Below are positions 22,690 to 33,751 of a stretch of 59,024 nucleotides of DNA, one piece after another (within the stretch, counting starts at the first letter, position 1; every line of letters starts with the position of its first letter). Made by a program: the position numbers and the translations under genes. Location: positions 860-59,883 of the forward strand of contig PDUO01000124.1 of the NCBI GenBank assembly GCA_003008705.1, in the 5' to 3' direction. The DNA comes from Pezicula radicicola (lineage: Eukaryota; Ascomycota; Leotiomycetes; Helotiales; Dermateaceae). The notes under the pieces are model-generated. The model was given only the letters and a program-made list of their open reading frames with translations. It ran no database searches and was not told the origin of the DNA.

Positions 22690-23110
22690 TTACCTAGGTA
22701 CAGAGGCGCCGTGCTACGGAGCCCAGAGGCGCTGTGCTACGGAACCAGAGATGTTACCAACGCTGCCGAGCCCCTGGACCAGGAGGTATATATTAGAACG
22801 GCTTGGCTTGAAATTTAAGGGAACTACAAGAAGTCGACTAACTACCCAAAGATCCCACTAACGCCAACGCTATACTGCTACGGATGGAGCCGGCGAGTCC
22901 AGAAACCCACCAGAAATCGACCACCCAAAGATCCCACCTAGCGCCGACGCCATGCTACGGGGCCTAGCGAGTCCAACCTAGCGAGTCCACCAATCCACCA
23001 ACGCTATGCTATAGAGCCCAGCAAGCCTCTATAGCCTACCAGAAATCGACCACCCCTAGAGATCATCCCACTAACGCTATCCATGCTACGGGACCATTCT
23101 TTGAAGGAGC
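22690..23110. repeat. Imperfect direct repeats
   Basis: Recurring blocks include CAGAGGCGCCGTGCTACGGA (twice in tandem with one change), ACCAGAAATCGACCACCC (at least twice) and CATGCTACGGG variants. Spacing is irregular, so this looks like a scrambled array rather than a clean minisatellite. Confidence 0.6.
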
Positions 23111-23199
23111 CGAAAAGACGCTAATTGACCGTATCCCTCCCCTGCTGCCTCTCTAGGCTACAGGCCCACCAAGTCCTGCACCGCCTATACCTCTAGCGC

Positions 23200-23475
23200 C
23201 ACCCTCATCGTCGTCGCCGTCCTCTAGCTCGCGATTGCCTCGGCCCTGCCAGTGCTCGAGGAACTTATTGTATTCAGCCGTAATATTAGCGATCGCCTCG
23301 TCCTACGTCTGGTTACGCTCCTTTGCGCGGCGGAGCGCCTACTCCTAGTTGGTGTAGCTACACAGGTTCTCCTCCTTAGTGTGGTAGTCGGTAGCAACTA
23401 TACCATCGCGCGACGGGTCGTTGTATAGTACTGCGCTTAGCACCGAGAAGCTAGGTCGGCTTATACTACCCTAGC
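23200..23475 (-). pseudogene. Decayed reading frame of unknown protein
   Basis: On the minus strand one frame reads SRPSFSVLSAVLYNDPSRDG, then VATDYHTKEENLCSYTN, then ALRRAKERNQT, then DEAIANITAEYNKFLEHWQG and an acidic tail. It is broken only by three TAG codons in places where Trp would be natural (TGG to TAG, RIP-type). The coherent, charged sequence argues that this was protein-coding. I do not recognise the family; a transposon-borne protein is the simplest guess. Confidence 0.45.
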
Positions 23476-23672
23476 CCTATACATTGCCCCGCGTCAGTCC
23501 CCGAGGTCCTCCTGCGCCGTACTACTAGCTAGCTAGGGGGAACTAGCCGCTACGGGCCTCCCATGCATTCGGGCTCCCGCCAGCGTGTATATGTAGTAGG
23601 ATGGCAGCCCATTGCGGAGAGCGGCCATGGAGTGCTTACGGGGGGGAGGCGAGGGGGGCGCGTGGCGAAACT

Positions 23673-23785
23673 TGTTGTCCTTGCTGTCCTTGCTGTCCTT
23701 GCTGTCCTCGTCCTCGTCCTCGTCCTCGTCCTTGTCCTGCTTGCTGCGCAGGCTGCTGCTGCTGCTGCTGCTGCTACTACTAAGC
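23673..23785. repeat. Microsatellite tract (TTGCTGTCC / TCGTCC)n then (GCT)n
   Basis: A run of TTGCTGTCC and TCGTCC units followed by about eight GCT triplets and some ACT. In one minus-strand frame it would encode a Gln/Gly/Arg-rich low-complexity stretch, so it may belong to the decayed protein nearby. Long open frames across it are an artefact of repeat composition. Confidence 0.8.
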
Positions 23786-24290
23786 TAGCGCATTGCCGGG
23801 AGCCCATGCAGCTAGTAGGAGTTGAGGTGGTGGCTGCTGCGGTGGCTGGTGTGGTGGTGGTGGTGCCGCTGCCTATGCCTACTGCGCTACTGGCTGTGGA
23901 GGTAGTTGCTATAGTGGCGGTCCGGGTGGTGGTAGAGGGCTAGCTTGAGGGATAGCACTGTATAGTGTACTATCGCTGGCGAAGTGGTAGTTTGTGTACT
24001 TAGGTATAATATAGGTATTGTTGTTCGGCTATATATTAAGGAGGACGATAGTATTAGTAAACTCGTAGCATCGATTATTAGCTCTATGTACGTAGCTAAC
24101 CCTAAGGACACTGTGGCTATAGGCGAGGATAGCAACTATATACTTATTGTATATTAGTAGGTTGGTGTATAGGTTTAAGTAGGCGTAGATAGGTATAGTT
24201 TAAAAATGTATTGTATACTGAAATTGTAGTTTGTCGTGATAGCCCTACAGAAACTACTACTTGTAAGAAATAATCTTTGTAGCTTACGTT

Positions 24291-24766
24291 GCAAGCCTGT
24301 CACCATAGTGGCGGCATGAAAAAATCCCACCAGCGACGATCACGAGGACGTAACAGGGCAGGAACAAATGATCCCATACCGCCCTTTGATCTTGAATTTT
24401 GGTCATTTTCTACTTCCTTGGAGAGCAAGCTGCTTAATCTCAGCCACCCCTGATTCCGGTATTCAGGTCCCAATTTGATCTCGCAAACCCGCCAGTGCAT
24501 GTTCCGCCACCGTATGTGCTATGTGCTCCCGCTTACAGATGTACTGTGTCTCGGCCAGACTGGCGGACTCGGGCATAATATCATGCGAAGGCGAAGGGCG
24601 AAGGGCGAGTGGCAAAGACACACTCTCATTTCTATCGGCACTCCGTTTCATTCTTTCGACGTTCTTTGCAAAAGTGGTCGTCGTCTATTTCTTGCAGGCC
24701 TGTCTGCTGGTAAGAAAGGTAATAAATCAGCCAAAGGATAGAGTGGAGAAGCCAAGAGGAAAGAGA
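24291..24766. promoter_or_regulatory. Upstream region of the NmrA-like pseudogene
   Basis: Normal-composition sequence that ends the degenerate repeat and precedes the NmrA-like start at 24767. Open frames here lack any family features. It is presumably the former promoter. Confidence 0.4.
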
Positions 24767-24998
24767 ATGGAAGGTCGGAAAAGAATTGCGTTAGCTGGGG
24801 TAAGTTCACAGCTCTATTCATCCTTCTCTAAACTGTCCAATTTTTACTTTGCACACTCCCTCTTCCCTCTCACCACCTACCTTTCCTCATCCTCAATTTT
24901 ATCTCAATTCTAACCGGAGGTCATAGGCAGGAGGGACTCTTGGTTCGCATATTTTGGATGCTCTAGTCGCTAGCGGTCGCTATTCGCTTACAGTCCTA

Positions 24999-26255
24999 AC
25001 GAACCGGTAGACAAAAGTCCGTGTTTTACAGGGCATCCACCCCACCAAAAACACTACCAAAAACACCACCAAAATGCCTACCACTCCACCCCCTCCAGTC
25101 TTCGAACCAGGCTATGAAATCGCGATAAAACACAAGGAGGCTATACACCAATTGTATAGCTTTACAAAGATCCCAATTCCAGCTCTAATGGAGTGTTATA
25201 ACCTTAGCTATTCAACGATTAATAAGATCTTGAATTACGACGCGCCCGAGCGTACCCGACCTACCTATACAGGACGACCTAGATCATTAAATAATCAATA
25301 AGTCAATCAAATTATCGAATATTATACTTCTGGATAGGAGACTCGAATCCTTGATTATACACGTCTTCATGATGTATTGTCATTAGACTATAGTATAAAA
25401 ACCCTTGAACGGCGGCTTAAATAGTATAGTTACTATCGATGTATCGTATACCAAAAACCCTACCTTACATAAGCTCAAGTAATACAACGATTACTCTGGG
25501 CACTGGTGTATATATTCTAGATAAAAGAGAAGGAGTAGAAGAAAGTTCTCTGGTCAGATGAAGTTATATTTTTAGTTGGTGGTTGAATAATAAAGTAGAA
25601 GGTTACAAGGAAAAAATCAGAGTGATTTTACGATAACTATATATAATACCAATTTCATCGAGGCTATACAATACCTGTAAATACTTGGGGAGCTATTGGA
25701 TATAACTATAAGAGCCTATTAGTGTTTATTGATGGATCTGGCAAGAAGGGAGCCTTTATATAAGTTGATTACGAGTTATAAGTACTATCACTATATATAG
25801 TCTCTATTATTGAAGACTTTGGAGTACTTATATATATACTTAGGATGGAGCCTTTATTTATAGAGGATGGGAACTCTGTATATAGCCATAAATCGAAAAA
25901 CAACTACTATACCTTATTCCGATTAAACCATTATATTATATTATTCCCTCATCCTTCTATAAGCCTAGATATGAACCCTATAGAGAAGTATTAGCGTAGA
26001 ATAAAGTAATCGCTCCATAGGAGAAGAAAACAACTAACTACAGAAGAGGAAATGAGGGTTGCTGTAACAGAGGAATGGGATCGAATTCCACAGGAATGGA
26101 TTAATAAGTTAATTGATATACAAGAGCATTGGGTTCATGTATTAGTAGAGCGTTCTGGCTGGTCTACTCCTAATTAAAAAGAGAGTATTACATTTTGGTA
26201 GTGTTTTTGGTGGGGTGGATGCCCTGTAAAACACGGACTTTTGTCTACCGGCTCG
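24999..26255 (+). mobile_element. Tc1/mariner-type transposon
   Basis: A 1.26-kb element flanked by TA (24997-24998 and 26256-26257), which could also be read as a longer TAACG duplication. Its terminal inverted repeats, 25004-25062 and 26193-26251, are identical over 59 bp, starting CCGGTAGACAAAAGTCCGTG. The interior carries a decayed transposase. The insertion splits the NmrA-like gene in its second exon, and removing the element plus one TA restores a continuous reading frame across the site. Confidence 0.9.
25074..26176 (+). pseudogene. Tc1/mariner transposase, RIP-inactivated
   Basis: Starts MPTTPPPPVFEPGYEIAIKH, with a helix-turn-helix-like region ending in GRPRS (AT-hook-like). Then come more than a dozen stops, mostly TAG where Trp or Gln is expected. 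The DDE landmarks survive: WSDEV near 25553-25567, EDGNSVYSHK near 25863-25892 (family usual EDNAxxH) and MNPIEKY near 25972-25993. The length between first ATG and last stop is not a multiple of three, so at least one frameshift exists. Non-functional. Confidence 0.85.
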
Positions 26256-26766
26256 TAACGTACTCGGGTTCGAAATATAGCCTTGGAGAAGCCGACAGAG
26301 CTATGCCAGTAAAAGTTATCACAGTCGACTACGAAAACCCCAATTCCCTACGCACCGCACTTGAAGGACAAGATGTCTTGATCTCCGCGCTTGGAAAGAT
26401 GGCCCTCAAGTTTCAGCCTAGATTGATTGACGCCGCAGTCGCAGCAAACGTCAAACGCATCATCCCTTCCGAATTCGGCGGAGATCTGAGGAATCCCAAG
26501 TCTCGGAAGTTCCCCACGTATCAGCCAAAGGTCGAAATCCAGCAGCAGCTAGAACGGCATGCAGCACAGTCTGGAATAACCTATGCCTTGATTTTCAATG
26601 ACGTGCTTCTCGACTGGGGGCTCGTGAATGGACTTTTGATGGGGGAAATGTGCTCTTCTCGACTACCACCATGGCGACTGCTGGGCGTGCTGTCGTGGGC
26701 GTGTTAGACAAGTATCATGAGACCTCGGATAGGGCTATCTACATCCATGATCTCGCAATAGCTCAG

Positions 26767-28213
26767 ATCTGCTGAGTACATGTATAAGGCCAGCAGTATA
26801 GAATTTTGTAGGTACTCAAGAGTAGGTTTTTGGAGAGTGCGATTATTGTCAAAACAAAGAGCCTTTGCCTTCTCTGCGAATTGGGCTCCTCGCTGTGTAG
26901 GTAGTATGCCATCGAAGTGCAGAGAAGGAGAAAACCTAGCTGCAAGCGCAAACATCCCGTTCCACAAAAGCGAAGTCTCTGGCAGCAAACAGTCATATTT
27001 CTGACTGTTCGGGGAATTCGCTGAGAAATAGGTTTCGAGAAATCTAGGTTTGTGCAAAATGGGAACAAAGAAGTGAATTTTCTCGAAATAGATAGTGATT
27101 CTGTTGTTTTGTTAGAAAATATTGGAGCTCAACATTTAAATCGTACTCACAATTCGTCAACTAGCTCAGAACTAATGTCCAAGCCAAACCTGCCATCGGT
27201 TGAACTAGAAACCCCACTCTGCCCAGGAGTTGGAAGCTGAGAGGGCGTCGCGAAAGTTGAACATTCTGATATCCCTAGCAATCCCGGTATAGTGTTCACG
27301 TATTCGGGATTGGACATATTTGGGAACCAGTCAAGGTTCGTATCAGTCAGTTCGCCCACTCTTGGACCACTGAACAGAGGACGCGCTGGAGACTGCCGTG
27401 TGTTGTTGGATGAATCGTTGACCAAGAAAGAAGGCCTCGCCCTTTGAAGCATTCCTGGGATTCCAAAATTGTGGTACTGTGTAGTGTCTTCTGTTCTAAT
27501 ACCAAATTTCGAGATGATCCAACATGAACAACAGGAGTGATCAACTCATCGCCATGGTTAATATTTCCACGGCCCGGGCTCTCGACACTTGCGGTTGGAC
27601 TGTTGCTGCGTTGAGAATGAGTGTCTAGTAGTCTTTGGTTCCTGGCGCCCTCTGTACTCTTTCCGGGCTGGAGTAAGTCGAAAAGGCGATCTAATACCAG
27701 GTCAGCCTCCTCTCGTTGGGCTTGGAATGGATCAAGGCAAACGGACCAACTTTATCTTTCAGCTCCTGCTGCGCCGAATATCGTTGATAAGGTTTTCTTT
27801 CCCGTGGAATCCGGAGTTTCCGACTTGTCGGATATGAGCACTCCGCCACGGTTTTGACGTATAGTGAACATGTAGGGAGTGTCATGTCACCTAGTATCAT
27901 GGTCGAATGTCAGCTGCAGTAACAAACATTAGATAGACGGCCGAGCAAGCACGAAGACAGAAGAAAACAAGCAAGGAGTGTAGACATGTATGCGATGATG
28001 TTATAGTGTGGAGGAAGCTCCACAAGATAATAATAAGTCGAGGCGAGACAGACATTTCGTTTTCTTCCTATACCAACGTCACTTAGAAGGACCAGCTGCG
28101 AGACGATGAAGATTTGCTAACCTACTACACTCGATACAAGCGCGTTTGCGTTTGAGCGGGCTTTCCTCGCGGCGCGTACAGTCTTCAGTCGGCGAAGTCA
28201 TATTTGTATCCAT
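26767..28213 (-). pseudogene. Zn2Cys6 regulator, degraded and truncated
   Basis: Read on minus from ATG 28213: MDTNMTSPTEDCTRREESPL, then KRKRACIECSR, the start of a Zn2Cys6 cluster. An interval of about 230 bp follows, then TLPTCSLYVKTVAECSYPTS, where a Cys expected after CSL is Tyr (TGC to TAC, RIP-type), and the middle Cys of the cluster is not found. Further pieces change frame twice (near 27700 and 27450). The exon ending SSELVDEL splices with GT-AG (intron about 50 bp) to ITIYFEKIHFFVPILHKPRF, followed by the fungal regulator domain NGMFALAARFS and FAEKAKAL. Similarity ends near 26767 in ALYMYSAD, well before the normal end of that domain, right where the NmrA-like pseudogene also ends. 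Confidence 0.75.
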
Positions 28214-29036
28214 CAGGGCGTGTTGTAGTGATAAGTGATGCTGGTGATAATCGTGACCATACGGCGATTACGATGATAAGGATGATAGATAAACAGTCGT
28301 AGCATCAGGTTCGATGGTAGTCAAGGATAAGGATTGGGATGAGTGTGGAGGAGACCTATACTTTACGGGGAATTCTACGTGCCGTAGGGTACGGGCGGGG
28401 TCAAGCGGGTAGGATACTAGGGCATTGGGCCAGTAAAAACCACTGTGCTGAAAGGGCCAGCAGGCTCTTGATCTTCTCTAGGTACCCTGTGCTCAGATCC
28501 GACCAGTTCTTGACCTATGCTCTGAGGTAAGCCAGGGCACGTAGCCACTCAGATCTTTTGCTGCTAGGTTTTACCCCACTGTTACATTTATTGAGGGGGG
28601 GGNNNNNCTACTTATTCATCGGCAATTAGTCTTTACGCTGAGATCACACATTCATTCATACCGTATTCCGGCTCATGCTCATCAATACACTTGTATATTG
28701 CAACAGCTGAAACTGTATACAATTTTAAGCTACCTAAGACCTAAGAGCCACCTCTTACCCAAACTTGGTAAATATTGCTCAGGCAATCACGCAACTGTCG
28801 CTTCCCAAATGCTGCCCCCTTTCTGCCTACGAAACTTAATTTAACGTATGGTAGACAACATCTAGACTATTGTATGTTGGCTTCTTAGTAGTGCGGCCGC
28901 CATCAAAAGAATCGTCGGGTGTGGCCAATACTATTCTCTCACCTGGTCCTGGCTGTCTGGTGTCACTTCGCGTTCACGCCCTTGTGAGGTCTCGGCTAAG
29001 ACCCTTGCTGGACGGACCCTTAGGGAGCGGACAGTG
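28214..29036. other. Intergenic with small assembly gap
   Basis: Upstream of the degraded regulator. A G run followed by NNNNN lies at 28603-28607. Short open frames here show no family features. Confidence 0.5.
28603..28607. other. Assembly gap (5 N)
   Basis: Five ambiguous bases follow a run of at least eight G. The true length of the G tract or gap is unknown. Confidence 0.95.
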
Positions 29037-29482
29037 GGTGGACATAAGTCTATCACTTACCCCTATTTTACACCAAAACTTATACCTAATACTTTGAAAG
29101 TTTATAGTAAAGAAGAGATAATTAATTAAAATATGTATAGTAGACTTATTTATTCGATAGTTACTTATAATATTATATATTTATATTAAAATTATAAACT
29201 ATTAGGATATATTACTAGTAATTAGAAGTAAGAGAAGTATATAATTTACTAGTTTTATACTAAAATTTACTTAAAAAACTATTACCCTTAATTATTTCTT
29301 ATCTCTTATACTTACTATTAGATATAATTAAAATATAATATAGGAAAGTCTACTTTAAATACTAAAAATACTAACTAGTTAAATTTTTAGATATACTTAT
29401 AACCTAAGTTTAACTTATATAAGTAGATGTACTAGGTATATTTTAGTGTAAAAGAGGGGTAAGTGATAGACTTATATCCACC
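29037..29482. mobile_element. Short TIR element (MITE-like), RIP-affected
   Basis: A 446-bp AT-rich block bounded by inverted repeats of about 50 bp. The left end starts GGTGGACATAAGTCTATCAC. The reverse complement of the right end starts GGTGGATATAAGTCTATCAC, and both continue CTTACCCC and TTTTACAC. The interior is extremely AT-rich with no coding. It fits a non-autonomous DNA transposon hit by RIP. Target duplication is not clear. Confidence 0.75.
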
Positions 29483-29515
29483 TACTAGAAAGCGCTTTTC
29501 GCTTTTGTCAGCTTT

Positions 29516-29563
29516 GCGGATTGCGGGTTGTGGGTTGCGGGTTGCGGGTTGCGGGTTGCGGGA
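29516..29563. repeat. (GGGTTGC)n heptamer repeat
   Basis: About six copies of GGGTTGC with small variants just downstream of the TIR element. Confidence 0.85.
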
Positions 29564-29964
29564 TGTAGGACCTGCGTGCGGAATAGGCGTGATGGGAAAT
29601 ATTTGCGGAAGAGTCGACGCAGCTAAATCGAAAGTGCTTAGACTCCCAGAATGGAGATGTCAGATGGCAACAGCCGACTCAACTAGAATAGACCTTCACC
29701 CCCCTCTTCCTTCCTACCTACTGCCAGTTACTGCCACTAAGTGAGCAATTCTCCATGCACCTACATCCGGGTTGTCGTGTGTAGCAGGGAAAGTGTACCT
29801 GTAAGCTCTCTAGCATAAAAAGCTATATCATCGCGCTTTCATTCTTTTAACCTATCTTCCTAGCTACTTTTGAAATATTTTTCCAGTCCCCTGGCCATCT
29901 CAACTAATCTATATCTAAGATTCTCTTGATTCACTTTTGCCTAGTTATCCGATATCTGCCTAGA

Positions 29965-31088
<1,124 letters not shown>

Positions 31089-31399
31089 GACAGAATAGTC
31101 GAGCAGAAGCCTTGGGTGGGCCCATAGATGAATCAATTTGGGTTGACCCTTTTTTAATTGTCGAGTCCAGAGAATTCACTTGCCTCACATACTGATTATC
31201 AACTCGAGCAAGCCCAAGATAGCTACTCTCTTGCTCGGATTTCGTAGATGAAAGATGATGCAAAATGAAAATGGAGGGTTCTATAGCCTCCCTTGATACC
31301 TCCCCTAACAGCGTTTCTCCTGTATAGCGATCCAAGACTCTCTCGGGCAACAAATACCTCCATTCCGGAGAAATTTCTCATATTTGATATTTATTACTA

Positions 31400-33656
31400 T
31401 CACATATTCATTGGATTGTTTAGTTCTTCAACCCACCCTAGATCATCCCATGACAAAATCCCCGAGTCTTCCCAGCCCGGGTGTGCCGCGCCCGTAATAT
31501 CTGGTTGCCAGCCACCCAGAGTTTCGCCCTCGTTTACCGATTCTGATCTAACTTCAAAACCAGATTGTGCTGAATCGTTGAAAACGTTCTCATCGGGACA
31601 GTCCAACCGAAAAACTCTGCTTACAAGCCGACTCGATCTTTCGCGTTTGAGAGCAGCAATCTGTTGCTGGCGTTTATTGACCTCAGTGATGAGATCTGAT
31701 AATATCTCAACGTACCGTTCTGACTGCTGACTTCGGGTAGAGAGCTTTCGGAGTATAGCCGTAGCCCGTCAAAGCACTTTCTGATCTGAATGTTGGCCTC
31801 TTCCGTCATGAACATGACCAGTCCCAAGATGAGTGCCGCGGCAAATGTCCAGGCTCTGAACACAACGATTAGTTTTATGAAATCAAGGTGTAGTTTAGCT
31901 TCGTACTGTAGAAGACACATGTTGTCCATGATAAGACCCTTCTGCAAGATCTCCTGACAGCCCTCAAGCATAAAAACTGCGGCGTCTTCACAAGCCTTCG
32001 CCAACTGTACTATTTCTAGTCCGCAGGAAGAGTCACCGCTACCAAGGCCTTTCAATTCTTTACATGTGTTGAATAATAAATGCCGTATGATAAATGGTCT
32101 CGTTATTTGCATAACTGCAAAGTAATACGAGCATGCCGCATGTAGATTCCCTAATATTACATCTTGATCCTGGAGTCGTGGTGCCAACCACGGTGAAACC
32201 GACTGTAGATTTGGAAGGTTGCTTGTACTCCACTTCGCGAGTCTCTCAAGGAGAATATTTGCGGATGCAGCGTGCGTGAGCTGCTGCCGATCCAGGTCCG
32301 CGATTTCGTCAACTAACGTTCTCAAAAATCGATAAGTAGCATCTAAACCTGGTGATATAAATATATCCACGTCTTCAGGGCTTTTAATGTATGGTGCGAG
32401 TCCATGGCGCTGGAGTTGAGTTGCAGAAGGCCGACCAAGAAAGCAGCTAACGTGGGAATCCAGAACGTAAAGGCTTTTCCAGGTTCGAAGCCAGCAAAGA
32501 AGTCAGTCAGATGAAATTCATGGTCTGTAGATATGAATACCTTTTGTTGGCTTCCTTCTTTTCTAGCGACCTAATCGGTTCCTCAAGATGTAAGCCTACT
32601 GCATGCGCTGCTCGAACTGCCACACCAAGATACATATATGCTGTATTTCTGCGGCACGCGCAAAGCATGTAAAAAGCGTTCATTAAACATATCTGAATGT
32701 TATCCAAAGTCAAATTTTCTAATAGGTCAATGTCCGTTGTTTGCCGTGATCGGTTCAGGTGAAAACGTTCGCAAGGTGTGTATGTTTGTGAATCTGGGTG
32801 GCATCGAGCTCCAATAGCGAGTACAAGGTCAAGCAATATATATCGACTGCTCTGTAATGGCTGACCAGCTTTGAATGCCTCAAGGCTTTGGATGATATGT
32901 GATGGATCAAAAAGATCGAGAATGCCGCCGGTCTAAGTATTGTTAGCTGATATATGTGGCCTGCAGACATCACGATACTTACTGCAGCGAAGAACAATCT
33001 TACAAGCTCCTTCTTTTGAGAGAGATCGATTTGATCTCGCAAGTCTGAAATATCTTTAAGCTGTAGTTCTGTCTCCAACATGGTGCTTGTGGTTGCAGGG
33101 TCTGTGAAGTTGGAAGACCCCATCTTGCGCCTGAAAATGTCTCGAAGCAGCGGCAAAAAGCCAATCACCGCCGTATTCCCAATATAAACTTTAACTCGAC
33201 AGTCCCATATTAGAATTCTTGCAACGAGAAGGAATGAGATGAAGTATACATATACCTACCATCGTTGCCCCTCGAGGTCCTCATCAAGAGCGGTTGAGTT
33301 AGGACTGTAGTCTCCGGAGAGTCGCCAGGGAAATTACTTCGTATCAAGGTTTGCGATCCGTCGCTTCCTTCGTGCTCTCTTGAAGATTGTTGTGCCATGC
33401 TCCCCACCAGACCACTTGAACGTCTCGGAGAAGACCGCGATGATACAATGGAAGCCGGCCGTGGTTGAGTTATAGGTGCCGGGGGAGTATTGGACTTTTG
33501 TGTATCGACCATGTATATGCAAGAGGATATTCGATTGCGTTTGACGCAGTATGAGCATGGAAGGTCATTACTACAACGCCTTTTCGCCCTTTGACATAGG
33601 ACGCAAGCACGGGTTGTCCTGCGACGAGCAATGGTGTTCAAGGGCGTATTTGGCAT
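31400..33656 (-). CDS. Zn2Cys6 transcription factor, one apparent frameshift
   Basis: Exons on minus: 33656-33260, 33188-32983, 32932-32541, 32473-31907, 31855-31400. The zinc cluster is CVLCQRAKRRCSNDLPC then SYC and C (spacing 2-6-5-2-8), residues about 18-47. The fungal regulator domain follows: VYIGNTAVIGFLPLLRD, GGILDLFDPSHIIQSLEAFK, MNAFYMLCACRRNTAYMYLG, AVGLHLEEP. Near 31735 the frame must shift by one base to continue as SQQSERYVEILSDLITEVNK and end at NNPMNM; total exon length is one short of a multiple of three. The acceptor of intron 3 as modelled drops an expected RTWK segment, because the base pair before it is CG rather than AG. Either a recently broken gene or a single-base sequencing loss. 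It may have controlled the aromatic gene group. Confidence 0.75.
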
Positions 33657-33681
33657 TATGGGCGATGTTTACTATAGCGCA

Positions 33682-33751
33682 TCTATTAGACCTAGTCTAT
33701 TAGACCTAGTCTATTAGACCTAGTCTATTAGACCTAGTCTATTAGACCTAG
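33682..33751. repeat. 14-bp tandem repeat x5 upstream of regulator
   Basis: Five copies of TCTATTAGACCTAG, essentially perfect, beginning 25 bp upstream of the regulator start codon at 33656 (minus strand). It sits at the edge of the AT-rich block. Confidence 0.9.

Larger units (their letters stand above)
22085..24290. repeat. Degenerate repeat of unrecognised family
   Basis: Composition changes abruptly after the NRPS-like gene. The block is GC-mixed but has W-to-stop type changes, imperfect direct repeats (22690-23110), a decayed minus-strand reading frame (23200-23475) and a long low-complexity tract (23673-23785). Normal sequence resumes near 24290. No clear terminal repeats or target duplication were found. 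It is probably an old mobile element, less heavily mutated than the AT-rich blocks. Confidence 0.5.
24767..26766 (+). pseudogene. NmrA-like / isoflavone-reductase-type gene split by mariner
   Basis: Exon 1 is 24767-24799 (MEGRKRIALAG), the intron 24800-24926, and exon 2 starts at 24927 with AGGTLGSHILDALVASGRYS, completing a Rossmann motif GAGGTLG. At the codons for VLT a Tc1/mariner element is inserted at TA. The frame resumes at 26256 as SGSKYSLGEADRAM and runs through VDYENPNSLRTALEGQDVLI, RIIPSEFGGDLRNPKSR and FNDVLLDWGL. A deletion plus frame change then follows near 26640; the next matching piece is STTTMATAGRAVVGVL and YIHDLAIAQIC, where similarity stops at about 26766. NmrA-like proteins are NAD(P)-binding reductases or redox sensors. 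This copy is dead: insertion, internal deletion and 3' truncation. Confidence 0.82.

Noticed and set aside
23563..23943. 126-codon plus frame
   Set aside because: Produced by the hexamer and GCT microsatellite; Val/Ala/Leu runs without domain character.
29463..29744. 93-codon plus frame over the heptamer repeat
   Set aside because: Spans the TIR end and the GGGTTGC array; composition artefact.
33682..33751. Five regular repeats considered as CRISPR-like
   Set aside because: Repeats are contiguous with no spacers and the genome is fungal.
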